Positions 42,061 to 49,935 of a stretch of DNA of 64,000 nt are shown here, in pieces. This stretch comes from Sulfopaludibacter sp963835555 (lineage in GTDB: Bacteria > Acidobacteriota > Terriglobia > Bryobacterales > Bryobacteraceae). Where the stretch lies: contig CAWIGC010000037.1 in the NCBI GenBank assembly GCA_963835555.1, positions 28,105 through 92,104 on the forward strand, read 5' to 3'. The translations under genes and the position numbers were made by a program. Within the stretch, counting starts at the first letter, position 1, and every line of letters starts with the position of its first letter. The notes beneath the pieces were generated by a model, which was given only the letters and a program-made list of their open reading frames with translations, did no database searches and had not been told where the DNA came from.

Positions 42061-42621
42061 ATGAAAAGCATGGAGGACGAACAGATCATGCGCGATGTCC
42101 GGGCCGGGGAGGTCGGCAAGCTGGAAACGCTTTTCGACCGCCACAGCCGGGCGTTACTGCACTATTTCCTGCACCTCACCGGCAACCGCGCGGTGAGTGA
42201 AGATCTGGTGCAGGAGGTGTTTTTCCGGATCCTGAAGTACCGGCACACCTATCAGAATGAATCGACCTTCCGCGCGTGGATGTTCCAGATCGGCCGCAAT
42301 GTCCACATCGATCATGCCGCGCGCTACAAGGCGGAAGTCGCCATGCCGGAGGATCCGACGAACTTCAGCAGCGGCGAAGTATCGCCGGACCGCCAGGTTC
42401 AGAACAAGCAGGAGGCCGCTCTTCTGCACCGCGCTCTGGCGTCGCTGCCGGAGGAAAAACGCGAAGTGCTCATCATGAGCCGGTTTCTGGACCTGAAGTA
42501 TGAAGAGATCGCCACCGTCCTGAAATGCGAAGTGGGGACGGTCAAAGTGCGAGTCTACCGGGCGCTGCGCGAATTGGGCGACCGGTTTTTTGCACTGCGC
42601 GGAGAGCGAGCAGCAACATGA
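42061..42621 (+). CDS. ECF RNA polymerase sigma factor
   Basis: A 186-residue group 4 sigma factor. Region 2 is LFDRHSRALLHYFLHLTGNRAVSEDLVQEVFFRIL and STFRAWMFQIGRNVHIDHAARYKAE. Region 4 is LPEEKREVLIMSRFLDLKYEEIATVLKCEVGTVKVRVYRALREL. First gene of a four-gene set with an anti-sigma factor and two DUF4097 proteins. The ATG at 42061 is used; 42070 is possible. The frame extends far upstream, but that part is antisense to the serine hydrolase. Confidence 0.93.
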   Translation: MKSMEDEQIMRDVRAGEVGKLETLFDRHSRALLHYFLHLTGNRAVSEDLVQEVFFRILKYRHTYQNESTFRAWMFQIGRNVHIDHAARYKAEVAMPEDPTNFSSGEVSPDRQVQNKQEAALLHRALASLPEEKREVLIMSRFLDLKYEEIATVLKCEVGTVKVRVYRALRELGDRFFALRGERAAT

Positions 42622-43475
42622 TTTGCGAACGGGTAAAGGAACAGATTCCCGAATGTCTGGCGGGCCGCCTGGAAAAAGCGGAACGCGAAAAGGTCATCGA
42701 ACACCTGGAAACCTGCGCCGGCTGCCGCAATGAGCTGGCGGAATTAGGAGCCGTGTGGCGCGGCATGGAAGCATTGGCCATTCCCGCGGAGCCCGAACCT
42801 GTAATGAAGAACCGGTTTATGGAAGTGATGGAGGCCTACCAGGAGGGTTTGCTGGCTGCACAGGAACATGCCCGGCGCGAAACGGCTCCGGCAGTCGCCG
42901 CTACGAAGCGCGGATGGGCCGGCTTCTGGCCGCAGCGGCCGGTGTGGCAGTTCGCTCTGGCCTTTGCCTTGTTGCTGGCCGGCATCTTCGCGGGGCGGCT
43001 GGCAACCTTGCCGCGCGGCGAAAATCCCGAAATGGCGCAGTTGAAAGGTCAGGTGGAAGGCCTGCGCCAACTGGTGGCCCTTTCCATGCTCCGCGAACAA
43101 TCGCCCAGCCAGCGGCTGCAAGGCGTCACCTATAGCGTGCAGATGGCGCAGGCGGACCCGCAGGTGGAACAGGCGCTGCTCCACGCCGTGACGCAAGATC
43201 CTAATATCAATGTGCGGCTCTCGGCGGTGGAAGCCCTGGAAAAATATGCGGGCAAGCCGGAAATCCGCCGCGCCCTGGAAGACGCCATCGGCGTGCAGGA
43301 ATCGCCCCTGGTGCAGGTGGCGCTGGTGGAACTGCTGGTCCATTTGAACGATACCGACTCCGCGCCCGCGCTGGAAAAAGTAGTGCGCGATCCCGCGACC
43401 GATGAGACCGTGCGCCAGCATGCCGCCCAGGCGCTGCAAAGGCTGGGCGCGAAGGATATAGGAGTGCCCAGATGA
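42618..43475 (+). CDS. Anti-sigma factor with zf-HC2 and HEAT-like C-terminus
   Basis: A 285-residue protein overlapping the sigma gene (ATGA). The N-terminal zinc finger motif HLETCAGCRNEL (H-x3-C-x2-C) is near residue 32. A transmembrane helix (FALAFALLLAGIFAGRLA) lies near 117-134. The outside part has a coiled stretch and then HEAT-like repeats (DPNINVRLSAVEALEKYAGKPEIRRALEDAI, SPLVQVALVELLVHLND, DETVRQHAAQALQRLG). The HEAT part is probably the sensor or docking surface. Confidence 0.85.
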   Translation: MICERVKEQIPECLAGRLEKAEREKVIEHLETCAGCRNELAELGAVWRGMEALAIPAEPEPVMKNRFMEVMEAYQEGLLAAQEHARRETAPAVAATKRGWAGFWPQRPVWQFALAFALLLAGIFAGRLATLPRGENPEMAQLKGQVEGLRQLVALSMLREQSPSQRLQGVTYSVQMAQADPQVEQALLHAVTQDPNINVRLSAVEALEKYAGKPEIRRALEDAIGVQESPLVQVALVELLVHLNDTDSAPALEKVVRDPATDETVRQHAAQALQRLGAKDIGVPR

Positions 43476-44326
43476 GACCGCTCACCCTGTCCGCGATTGC
43501 CCTGCTGTCCGTCCTCGCCGCCGGGGGCGCCGATTGGCGCGACTGGAAATACCAGGACAACGAAACTATTACGCGCTCCTTCGACGTGCGCGGTTCCGGG
43601 CGCAAGTTGCTGGTCGATAACATCAGCGGCTTCATCCACGTGACCGGCTACGAGGGCACGCAGATCCAGGTGAACGTGCACAAGCACATCCAGGCGCGGT
43701 CGCCGGAAGCCGTGCAGGAAGCCAGGCGCGATGTCAAGCTCGATATGTCGCAACAGGGCAGCTTAGTCCGCCTCTACGAGGACGGCCCCTTCCGCACCGC
43801 CAACGGCGCCAACTATCGCGGCGAGGATTATTACGGCTATCGCGTCAGCTTCGATTACGAAATCCAGGTGCCGCGGGAAACCGATTTGAGCCTGAAGAAC
43901 ATCACCAGCGCAATTACGGTGAAACGCACCGTTGGGAATTTCGAAATTCACGGACTCAACGGCGGCATCGATATGGATGAGGTGGCCGGCTCCGGCTCGG
44001 TGCGCACGTTGAATGGCAAACTGCGAGTCGCGTTTACCAAAAACCCCGAGCGCGATTGCGAGTTCCACACGCTGAACGGGGCCATGGATGTCTACTTCAA
44101 AGAACCGTTGAATGCCGACCTGCGCTTCAAGACGCTGAACGGCGGGGTGTACGCGGACTTCGATGTCACGCCCCTTCCCGGCGTCACGCAGGCCTCGGAA
44201 CAACGCAACGGCAAATTTTATTACCGGTCTAACCGGAATGGGTCGGCGCGCGCCGGCAAAGGCGGCCCGGCTCTGACGTTCGATGGTTTGAACGGCGCGA
44301 TTCGCCTGCATACGAAGACTTTATAG
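43472..44326 (+). CDS. Secreted DUF4097-type beta-strand protein (first copy)
   Basis: A 284-residue exported protein (MRPLTLSAIALLSVLAAGG). It has right-handed, adhesin-like beta repeats: KLLVDNISGFIHVTGYEG, LSLKNITSAITVKRTVGNFEIHGLNGGIDMDEV and three LNG-type turns spaced about 20-25 residues. This is the putative auto-transporter adhesin-like fold of DUF4097. It overlaps the anti-sigma gene by four bases. Its function in the cell envelope is unknown. Confidence 0.82.
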   Translation: MRPLTLSAIALLSVLAAGGADWRDWKYQDNETITRSFDVRGSGRKLLVDNISGFIHVTGYEGTQIQVNVHKHIQARSPEAVQEARRDVKLDMSQQGSLVRLYEDGPFRTANGANYRGEDYYGYRVSFDYEIQVPRETDLSLKNITSAITVKRTVGNFEIHGLNGGIDMDEVAGSGSVRTLNGKLRVAFTKNPERDCEFHTLNGAMDVYFKEPLNADLRFKTLNGGVYADFDVTPLPGVTQASEQRNGKFYYRSNRNGSARAGKGGPALTFDGLNGAIRLHTKTL

Positions 44327-44337
44327 AGGTTATTATC

Positions 44338-45144
44338 ATGAAACGCTTCATCGCCCTGCTGGGCACGGCTTTGGCTGTCTGCGCGCTTGCCGGCGCGCAG
44401 GAATTCGCGGGGAATCGCGTCGTCGTTCCCGGACGCAACGGGTCGCACGCCCGCATCGTGGAAGCCAACGTCATCAACGGCTCGGTGGTCGTCAGGACCG
44501 GAAGCGGCAACGACATCGTCGTGGAAACCGCGGGCGCCCGGGGCCGCAGTTCCTCCGATAGCCGCACGCCGCAAGGCATGCATCGCATCGATACGCCGTG
44601 GAACGCACCGCTCCAGGTGGAAGAAAGCGGCGACACCGTTCACGTCAACGTCTCCCCGCGGGCCGATGGCGATACCATCACCATGACCGTCCCCACCAAT
44701 ACTTCGCTCAAGCTCAACCTCACCCACGGCAGCATCGATGTGGATGGCGTTCACGGGGAAATCGACGCGGAAACCACCCACGGCGATATCAGCCTGAACA
44801 ATGTCTCCGGCACGGTCGTGGCCAATACCGTTCACGGATCGTTGCGGGCGTCCATGAGCCAGGTCGATCAATCCAGGCCCCTTTCGTTCACCACCATGAA
44901 CGGAGAAATCGACGTCGCACTACCCGCCGATCTCAAGGCCAACCTGAAACTGCGCGCGCTGCGCGGCGAAATCTGGAGCGATTTCGACATGAAATTGACC
45001 GGCAGTTCCCCCACGACCCGCCGCGCCGGCAATGGCCGCATGCAGATCCTGATGGACAAGACGATGAATGGCACCATCAACGGCGGCGGCGTGGACGCCA
45101 CCTTCTACACGGTCAACGGGAAAATCACCATCCGCAAGAAGTAG
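44338..45144 (+). CDS. Secreted DUF4097-type beta-strand protein (second copy)
   Basis: A 268-residue exported protein (MKRFIALLGTALAVCALAGAQ). Same fold as the gene upstream, with NVINGSVVVRTGSGNDIVVET, LTHGSIDVDGVHGEIDAETTHGDISLNNVSG and TMNGEIDVALP, but only weakly similar in sequence. It starts 11 bases downstream and closes the sigma-anti-sigma-DUF4097 operon. It is probably the paralogous partner of the first. Confidence 0.82.
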   Translation: MKRFIALLGTALAVCALAGAQEFAGNRVVVPGRNGSHARIVEANVINGSVVVRTGSGNDIVVETAGARGRSSSDSRTPQGMHRIDTPWNAPLQVEESGDTVHVNVSPRADGDTITMTVPTNTSLKLNLTHGSIDVDGVHGEIDAETTHGDISLNNVSGTVVANTVHGSLRASMSQVDQSRPLSFTTMNGEIDVALPADLKANLKLRALRGEIWSDFDMKLTGSSPTTRRAGNGRMQILMDKTMNGTINGGGVDATFYTVNGKITIRKK

Positions 45145-45169
45145 CACTGTAGGCCTCCAGCCCGCGGTC

Positions 45170-46951
45170 ATGCCAGAATGGTTCTTTACCCTCATGGTCG
45201 AAACCATTCATCCGGCGTCAGCCGAAAACACCCAGGTAGCACTCTTCGATTTCGATGGCACCCTCTCCCTCATCCGCACCGGCTGGATGCAGGTGATGGT
45301 GCCCATGATGCTGGAGGTTCTGGCCGAACTCCAGACCGGCGAAACCGAAGACCAGTTGCGCATAGTGATCGAAGACTTTGTGTGGCGCCTCACCGGCCGG
45401 GAAACCATTTACCAGATGATCGCCCTGTCCGAAGAGGTGAAGCGCCGTGGCGGCACACCGCTGAATCCCCTGGATTACAAGCGCCGCTACCTGGACCGCC
45501 TGCACACCGTGATCGCCGGCCGCCTCGCCGAACTCCGCGGCGGCCACTGCCCGCCCGACAAATACCTCGTACCCGGCGCCCGCGCCCTGCTGGAAGCTTT
45601 GCAGGCCCGCGGACTCAAGCTGTACCTGGCCAGCGGAACCGACGAGCCATACATGAAGGAAGAGGCCGTCCTGCTGGACGTAGCGCGCTACTTCGATGGC
45701 GGCGTCTTTGGCGCGCAGGATGACCCGGAGGCCTTTTCCAAGCGCCTGCTGGTGCAGAAGATTCTGGCGCTGCCCGGAGTGCGCGGCGGTCACCTCCTGG
45801 CCTTCGGCGATGGCTACGTGGAAATCGAAGAGGTCAAACAGGTGGGCGGTGTCGCCGTGGGCGTTGCCACCGATGAGCCCGCATGCCAGGCCCCCGACGA
45901 ATGGAAGCGCCAACGCCTGATCGGCGCGGGCGCGGACTACATCATCGCCAACTACCTGCCTACCGACGAACTGATCGGGACGCTTTTCGCTCCACGCAGC
46001 CGCTACGAAACCTTTGACCGGTCGCGGCTCCACATCAAGCCGCTCCGCGAGCGATGCCACGACCTGCACCTGGATCGCTGGCTCGCCCTCTCTGACCCGG
46101 CGCCGCCCTTCTCGCATCCGGATCTGCCCGCCGTGGCCCAGCATCTGGCGGCGGCGCGCGCTTCCGGCGCGGCACGCATCCTCATGATGGGCGCCCACGT
46201 GCTGCGCGCCGGCGTCAATCGCCACCTCATCGATCTGCTCCAGCGCGGCTACCTGGATCACATCGCCATGAACGGCGCGGGCGCCATCCACGATTACGAA
46301 CTGGCGCGCATCGGCGCCACCACCGAAAGCGTCGATCGCTACATCCGCACCGGCGAGTTCGGCCTGTGGCAGGAGACCGGCGAGTTGAACGATTGGATCC
46401 GAGAGGCCGCCCAAAGCTCGCTCGGCCTGGGCGAGAATGTGGGCCGCCGCATCGACGCCTCGGACTTCCCGCACAAAGACCTCTCCGTCTTCGCCGCCGC
46501 CTACCGTGCGGGCGTCCCCGTGACCGTGCACTGCGGCATCGGCTACGACATCCTCCACGAGCATCCCAATTGCGATGGCGCGTCACTCGGCGCCGCCAGC
46601 TATCGCGACTTCCTCATCTTCGCCCGCACCGTGGAGCGCCTGGAAGGCGGCGTGCTCCTCAACTTCGGATCGGCCATCATGGGCCCGGAAGTGTACCTGA
46701 AGGCGCTCGCCATGGCGCGCAACGTGGCTCTACAGGAAGGCCGCGCCATCCGCCACTTCACCACCGCGGTCTTCGATCTGGTGCCGGTGCACGGCGACCC
46801 GCGTAAGGAACTGCCCAAGACCGACCCCGGATACTATTTCCGCCCGCACAAGACCATCCTGGTGCGTACCGTTGCCGATGGCGGCGAAAGCTATTATGTT
46901 TGCGGAGAGCATCGCGCTACCGTGCCCGCGCTGTGGCGCCTGCTCGCATAA
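45170..46951 (+). CDS. HAD phosphatase fused to deoxyhypusine-synthase-like domain
   Basis: About 593 residues (ATG 45170; 45194 possible). Residues 1-290 are a HAD hydrolase: nucleophile motif VALFDFDGTLSL, YLASGTDEPYMKEE and LAFGDGYVEIEE (motif IV). The remainder matches the deoxyhypusine synthase style, with ILMMGAHVLRAGVNRHLIDLLQRGYLDHIAMNGAGAIHDYELA, TGEFGLWQETG and NCDGASLGAASYRDFLIFA. The catalytic lysine of true deoxyhypusine synthase (WGKI) is not seen, and eIF5A is absent from bacteria, so the reaction differs. A PfkB kinase follows two bases later. Confidence 0.72.
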   Translation: MPEWFFTLMVETIHPASAENTQVALFDFDGTLSLIRTGWMQVMVPMMLEVLAELQTGETEDQLRIVIEDFVWRLTGRETIYQMIALSEEVKRRGGTPLNPLDYKRRYLDRLHTVIAGRLAELRGGHCPPDKYLVPGARALLEALQARGLKLYLASGTDEPYMKEEAVLLDVARYFDGGVFGAQDDPEAFSKRLLVQKILALPGVRGGHLLAFGDGYVEIEEVKQVGGVAVGVATDEPACQAPDEWKRQRLIGAGADYIIANYLPTDELIGTLFAPRSRYETFDRSRLHIKPLRERCHDLHLDRWLALSDPAPPFSHPDLPAVAQHLAAARASGAARILMMGAHVLRAGVNRHLIDLLQRGYLDHIAMNGAGAIHDYELARIGATTESVDRYIRTGEFGLWQETGELNDWIREAAQSSLGLGENVGRRIDASDFPHKDLSVFAAAYRAGVPVTVHCGIGYDILHEHPNCDGASLGAASYRDFLIFARTVERLEGGVLLNFGSAIMGPEVYLKALAMARNVALQEGRAIRHFTTAVFDLVPVHGDPRKELPKTDPGYYFRPHKTILVRTVADGGESYYVCGEHRATVPALWRLLA

Positions 46952-46953
46952 CC

Positions 46954-47928
46954 ATGACTACAGCCGACCTGTTGTCTGCATTCCGCACGCTGAAGGTGCT
47001 CGTGGTGGGCGATGTCTGCCTGGATCGCTGGTGCCGCTATGACCCTTCCCTGGCCGATCCCTCGCGCGAAACCGGCATCCCGCGTATCGGCGTTGTGGCT
47101 ACCGAAGTCACTCCCGGCGCAGCCGGCACGGTGGCATCGAATGTGGCGGCCCTGGGGGCAAACGTCAGCGTCCTGGGCGCGATTGGAGAAGACGGCTTCG
47201 CCTGGGAATTGCGCCGGGCGCTGGACGCGCGCGGCATCGCGCACCGGCTATTGCTGAGCTCTCCGGAAATCGCCACCTTCACCTACACCAAACTGCTCCG
47301 CTCCGATACCGGAGTGGAAGACCTGCCGCGCGTGGATTTCGTTAACACCAGGCCACTGCCCGCCGCCATCGACTGCGAACTCGTCCGCCGCCTGGAGAGC
47401 GCCGCGCCGCAATTCGATATCATCCTGGTCTGCGATCAGGCCGAAACCTCGCAGGGCGGCATCGTCACGCAGGCCATGCGCCTGGCGATCGAGCGCATCC
47501 CGGAGGGTCGCCTCGTCTGGGTGGATTCGCGCATGAGGGCCGAATTATTCCGCCGCGCGGTGGTCAAACCCAACCGCGAAGAGGCCGAAGCCGCTTGTCT
47601 CCGTGTGTTCGGTCACGTGGATTATACGGCCTTCCGGCGTCACATCGAGGCCCCCATCCTCATCGTCACGCACGGCGGCGACGGCGCTTTGTTAGTGGAC
47701 GCTAACAGCGAGACCTGGGTAGCCACCCGCCGCGTCGAGCATCCCGTGGATATCTGCGGCGCGGGCGACAGTTTCTCCGCCGGAGCCGCGCTCACCCTGA
47801 AGGTCACCGGCGATCCCGTGGCCGCCGTTCGCTTCGGCAACCTGGTGGCCTCCATCACGATTATGAAGAAGGGCACCGGCACCGCATCGCCCGGCGAGGT
47901 TCTGGCGGCGGGACCGCTCAGCGATTGA
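46954..47928 (+). CDS. PfkB-family carbohydrate kinase (RfaE/HldE kinase-like)
   Basis: A 324-residue kinase starting two bases after the HAD fusion gene. The N-terminus LKVLVVGDVCLDRWCRY and TPGAAGTVASNVAALGANVSVLGAIGEDGFAWELRRAL resembles the kinase half of heptose-phosphate kinase HldE. The PfkB anion-hole motif DICGAGDSFSAGAAL is near 260. There is no nucleotidyltransferase half. The preceding phosphatase and this kinase could serve an ADP-heptose or related sugar pathway. It overlaps the convergent DUF2911 gene by 11 bases. Confidence 0.83.
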   Translation: MTTADLLSAFRTLKVLVVGDVCLDRWCRYDPSLADPSRETGIPRIGVVATEVTPGAAGTVASNVAALGANVSVLGAIGEDGFAWELRRALDARGIAHRLLLSSPEIATFTYTKLLRSDTGVEDLPRVDFVNTRPLPAAIDCELVRRLESAAPQFDIILVCDQAETSQGGIVTQAMRLAIERIPEGRLVWVDSRMRAELFRRAVVKPNREEAEAACLRVFGHVDYTAFRRHIEAPILIVTHGGDGALLVDANSETWVATRRVEHPVDICGAGDSFSAGAALTLKVTGDPVAAVRFGNLVASITIMKKGTGTASPGEVLAAGPLSD

Positions 47929-48972
47929 AGTCTTGCCCCGCCTGCGCCTTTTTCAGATAGCCTTCCACCGCCGTTTTGGATGCCTCAGGGACTGCGCCCG
48001 ATGCCAGGGCTGCCTGCAGGTGTTTCGCGGCATCATCGAATTTTCCCGCCGCCGAATCCACTCGCGCTTGTGCCAGATGGCCCACCCAGAGATCGGGGAA
48101 CCGGGTGGCTACCGTGCCGAAAGTCGCCATGGCCAGAGCATCCCGCTTCTCCGCCTGCATCTGGCGTCCGAAGAAATAGATCTGGGTGGCGTTTCCGATC
48201 TTCATGGCGCGGTCGTAAGCCGCCTTGGCATCGGACCCGCGGTCAGTGCCTCCAGCAGTCCGGCCTTGGTCATCGTGTTTTCGAAGCGCTCCTCGTTCTG
48301 GATCGAAAGGTCGGCCCAGTGCAGCCCTTCTTCCAGGTTGGTCTTGGCTTGGAGGCAAAAATTGGCGGCTTCGTCCCAGCCGACCCAACTGTACTGCTTC
48401 CCGCCGCGCAATTCCCGGCGCAGACTCTGTAGCGTGGCGCTGGTGGTATCGACGGCCACGGAAAACGGAACAGCGAGCTTTTCCCAGCGCAGGGTCACCA
48501 CCGCGGAATCCGGCTTCACGCCATCGAAATCATAAGTGAGGGCTTCGTGAAAATCCGTGGGTTGCGGCTTCACCGTCACGCGCAGCGCGTCCTCGGCTTT
48601 GTCATACGTAAAGCTGCCCCATGAGGTGGAGTTCTTCGAGAAGATGATTTCCCACGAATCGGTTCCCGGCATCATGTGCAGTCCGTAAGTCCCCGCCGGC
48701 AGCGCCTTTCCTTCCACGGTGACCGGATCGCTGACCTGGAACGTGGTATTTTCGTTCGCGCCGGCCCGCCAAACCTGTCCGTAGGGCACCAGCCCGCCCC
48801 AGACTTTCCGTCCGCCCACCAGCGGACGATGGTATTGAATTGTGATTTCGGTAACACCCAACCTCTGGCTCACGCTCGCCTGCTGGCTGGCTTCCGGCAG
48901 CGTCATCGTGGTCTGCGCGCCGGCTAGAGAAGCCAGCGCAAGGCAACCCGCCGCAACTCGATAGGTAAGCAT
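47918..48972 (-). pseudogene. DUF2911 protein, frameshifted
   Basis: Frame one (48202-48972) begins MLTYRVAAGCLALASLAGAQ, a signal peptide, and gives the DUF2911 domain (ITIQYHRPLVGGRKVWGGLVPYGQVWRAGANE, AGTYGLHMMPG, WEIIFSKNSTSWGSF). Near 48238, at CGCGGGTCC, the continuing sequence moves to another frame (47918-48243): SDAKAAYDRAMKIGNATQIYFFG, TPR-like, ending QDFNR. Together they would make about 340 residues, the usual DUF2911 plus TPR layout. Either a recent frameshift or a sequencing error. Confidence 0.7.
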
Positions 48973-49037
48973 GGATCCCCCTAGTCGCGATAATGGACGA
49001 ACACCGGCGCGAACGGTGAGGCTCCCCGGGTGAACTG

Positions 49038-49805
49038 TTAAGGCTTGTTACGATGCCGCACCCGCAAGCTATCCCAACTCCCGTCGGCCAGCCACCCGCC
49101 GTCTACCCGCAATTCCATCCCGTTCACAAATCCGCTGAGCGCCGGGTCCGCCAGAAACGCAATGGCCTGGGCGATATCGTCAGGCCGGGCGAAACGCGCC
49201 ATCGGGACACGATCCTCGATGTCGGCATCGCTGTAGCTTCCTCCCGCCTGATCGGCCAGGTCCATCTCCGTCTTGACCCAACCCGGGCAGACGGCGTTGC
49301 ACCGCACCCCTCTGCCGCCCCACTCGGCGGCCAGCGTCCGCGTCAGGCCGATCAGCCCGTGCTTGCTGGCATTGTAAGCCGCCCGGTCGGCGATGCCCGA
49401 CAGCCCGGCCACCGAAGCGACATTCACGATGGCGCCCGAGCCCTGCGCCAGCATCGCCTTGCCGAACGCGCGGCACAGCAGGAAGGGACCGGTGAGATTG
49501 ACTTCCAATACGCGCCGCCATTCACTCACCGCAATCTCTTCCGCCGGCCGGATGAAGCTGATTCCGGCATTGTTCACCAGCACATCCGCATGCCCGAAAT
49601 GGTCCAGCACGGTGGCCGCGATGCGCTCTACATCTTCCTCGCTGGATACATCGCCGGTCACTTCGATGACATCGCCCGCCAAACTGCGCACCGGCTGCAG
49701 ATCGACCACCGCCAGCGCGTAGCCTCTGGCCGCGAATACCTCCGCCGTGCGCCGCCCGATTCCCTGGGCCGCTCCCGTGATTACCGCGACGCGTGTTGTG
49801 TCCAT
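49038..49805 (-). CDS. Short-chain dehydrogenase/reductase
   Basis: A 255-residue classical SDR. Cofactor motif TGAAQGIGRRTAE at residues 10-22, NNAG at about 79, catalytic Ser in NVASVAGLSG and YxxxK as YNASKHG. The C-terminal FVNGMELRVDGGWL matches the family. It oxidises or reduces an unknown alcohol or ketone with NAD(P). Start ATG 49805. Confidence 0.92.
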   Translation of the reverse strand: MDTTRVAVITGAAQGIGRRTAEVFAARGYALAVVDLQPVRSLAGDVIEVTGDVSSEEDVERIAATVLDHFGHADVLVNNAGISFIRPAEEIAVSEWRRVLEVNLTGPFLLCRAFGKAMLAQGSGAIVNVASVAGLSGIADRAAYNASKHGLIGLTRTLAAEWGGRGVRCNAVCPGWVKTEMDLADQAGGSYSDADIEDRVPMARFARPDDIAQAIAFLADPALSGFVNGMELRVDGGWLADGSWDSLRVRHRNKP

Positions 49806-49811
49806 TTCTAC

Positions 49812-49817
49812 AGCATA
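49812..49817 (-). promoter_or_regulatory. -10 element of predicted leaderless promoter (SDR)
   Basis: TATGCT on the minus strand ends six bases before the ATG at 49805, with no ribosome-binding site between. Confidence 0.45.
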
Positions 49818-49919
49818 ACCTTCGTTATGACATTGCCTTTAACAGCGGCAATCAAGGGAAAAAGGCGCGGTTATCTTAACGAAAGAGACTAACGGCAGGG
49901 AGGCTGCTTTCCCTACGAT

Positions 49920-49925
49920 TAAGAT
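49920..49925 (+). promoter_or_regulatory. -10-like element before the M48 protease gene
   Basis: TAAGAT ends ten bases before ATG 49936. The alternative ATG at 49924 overlaps this box, which supports 49936 as the start. Confidence 0.4.
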
Positions 49926-49935
49926 GCGGACCAAT

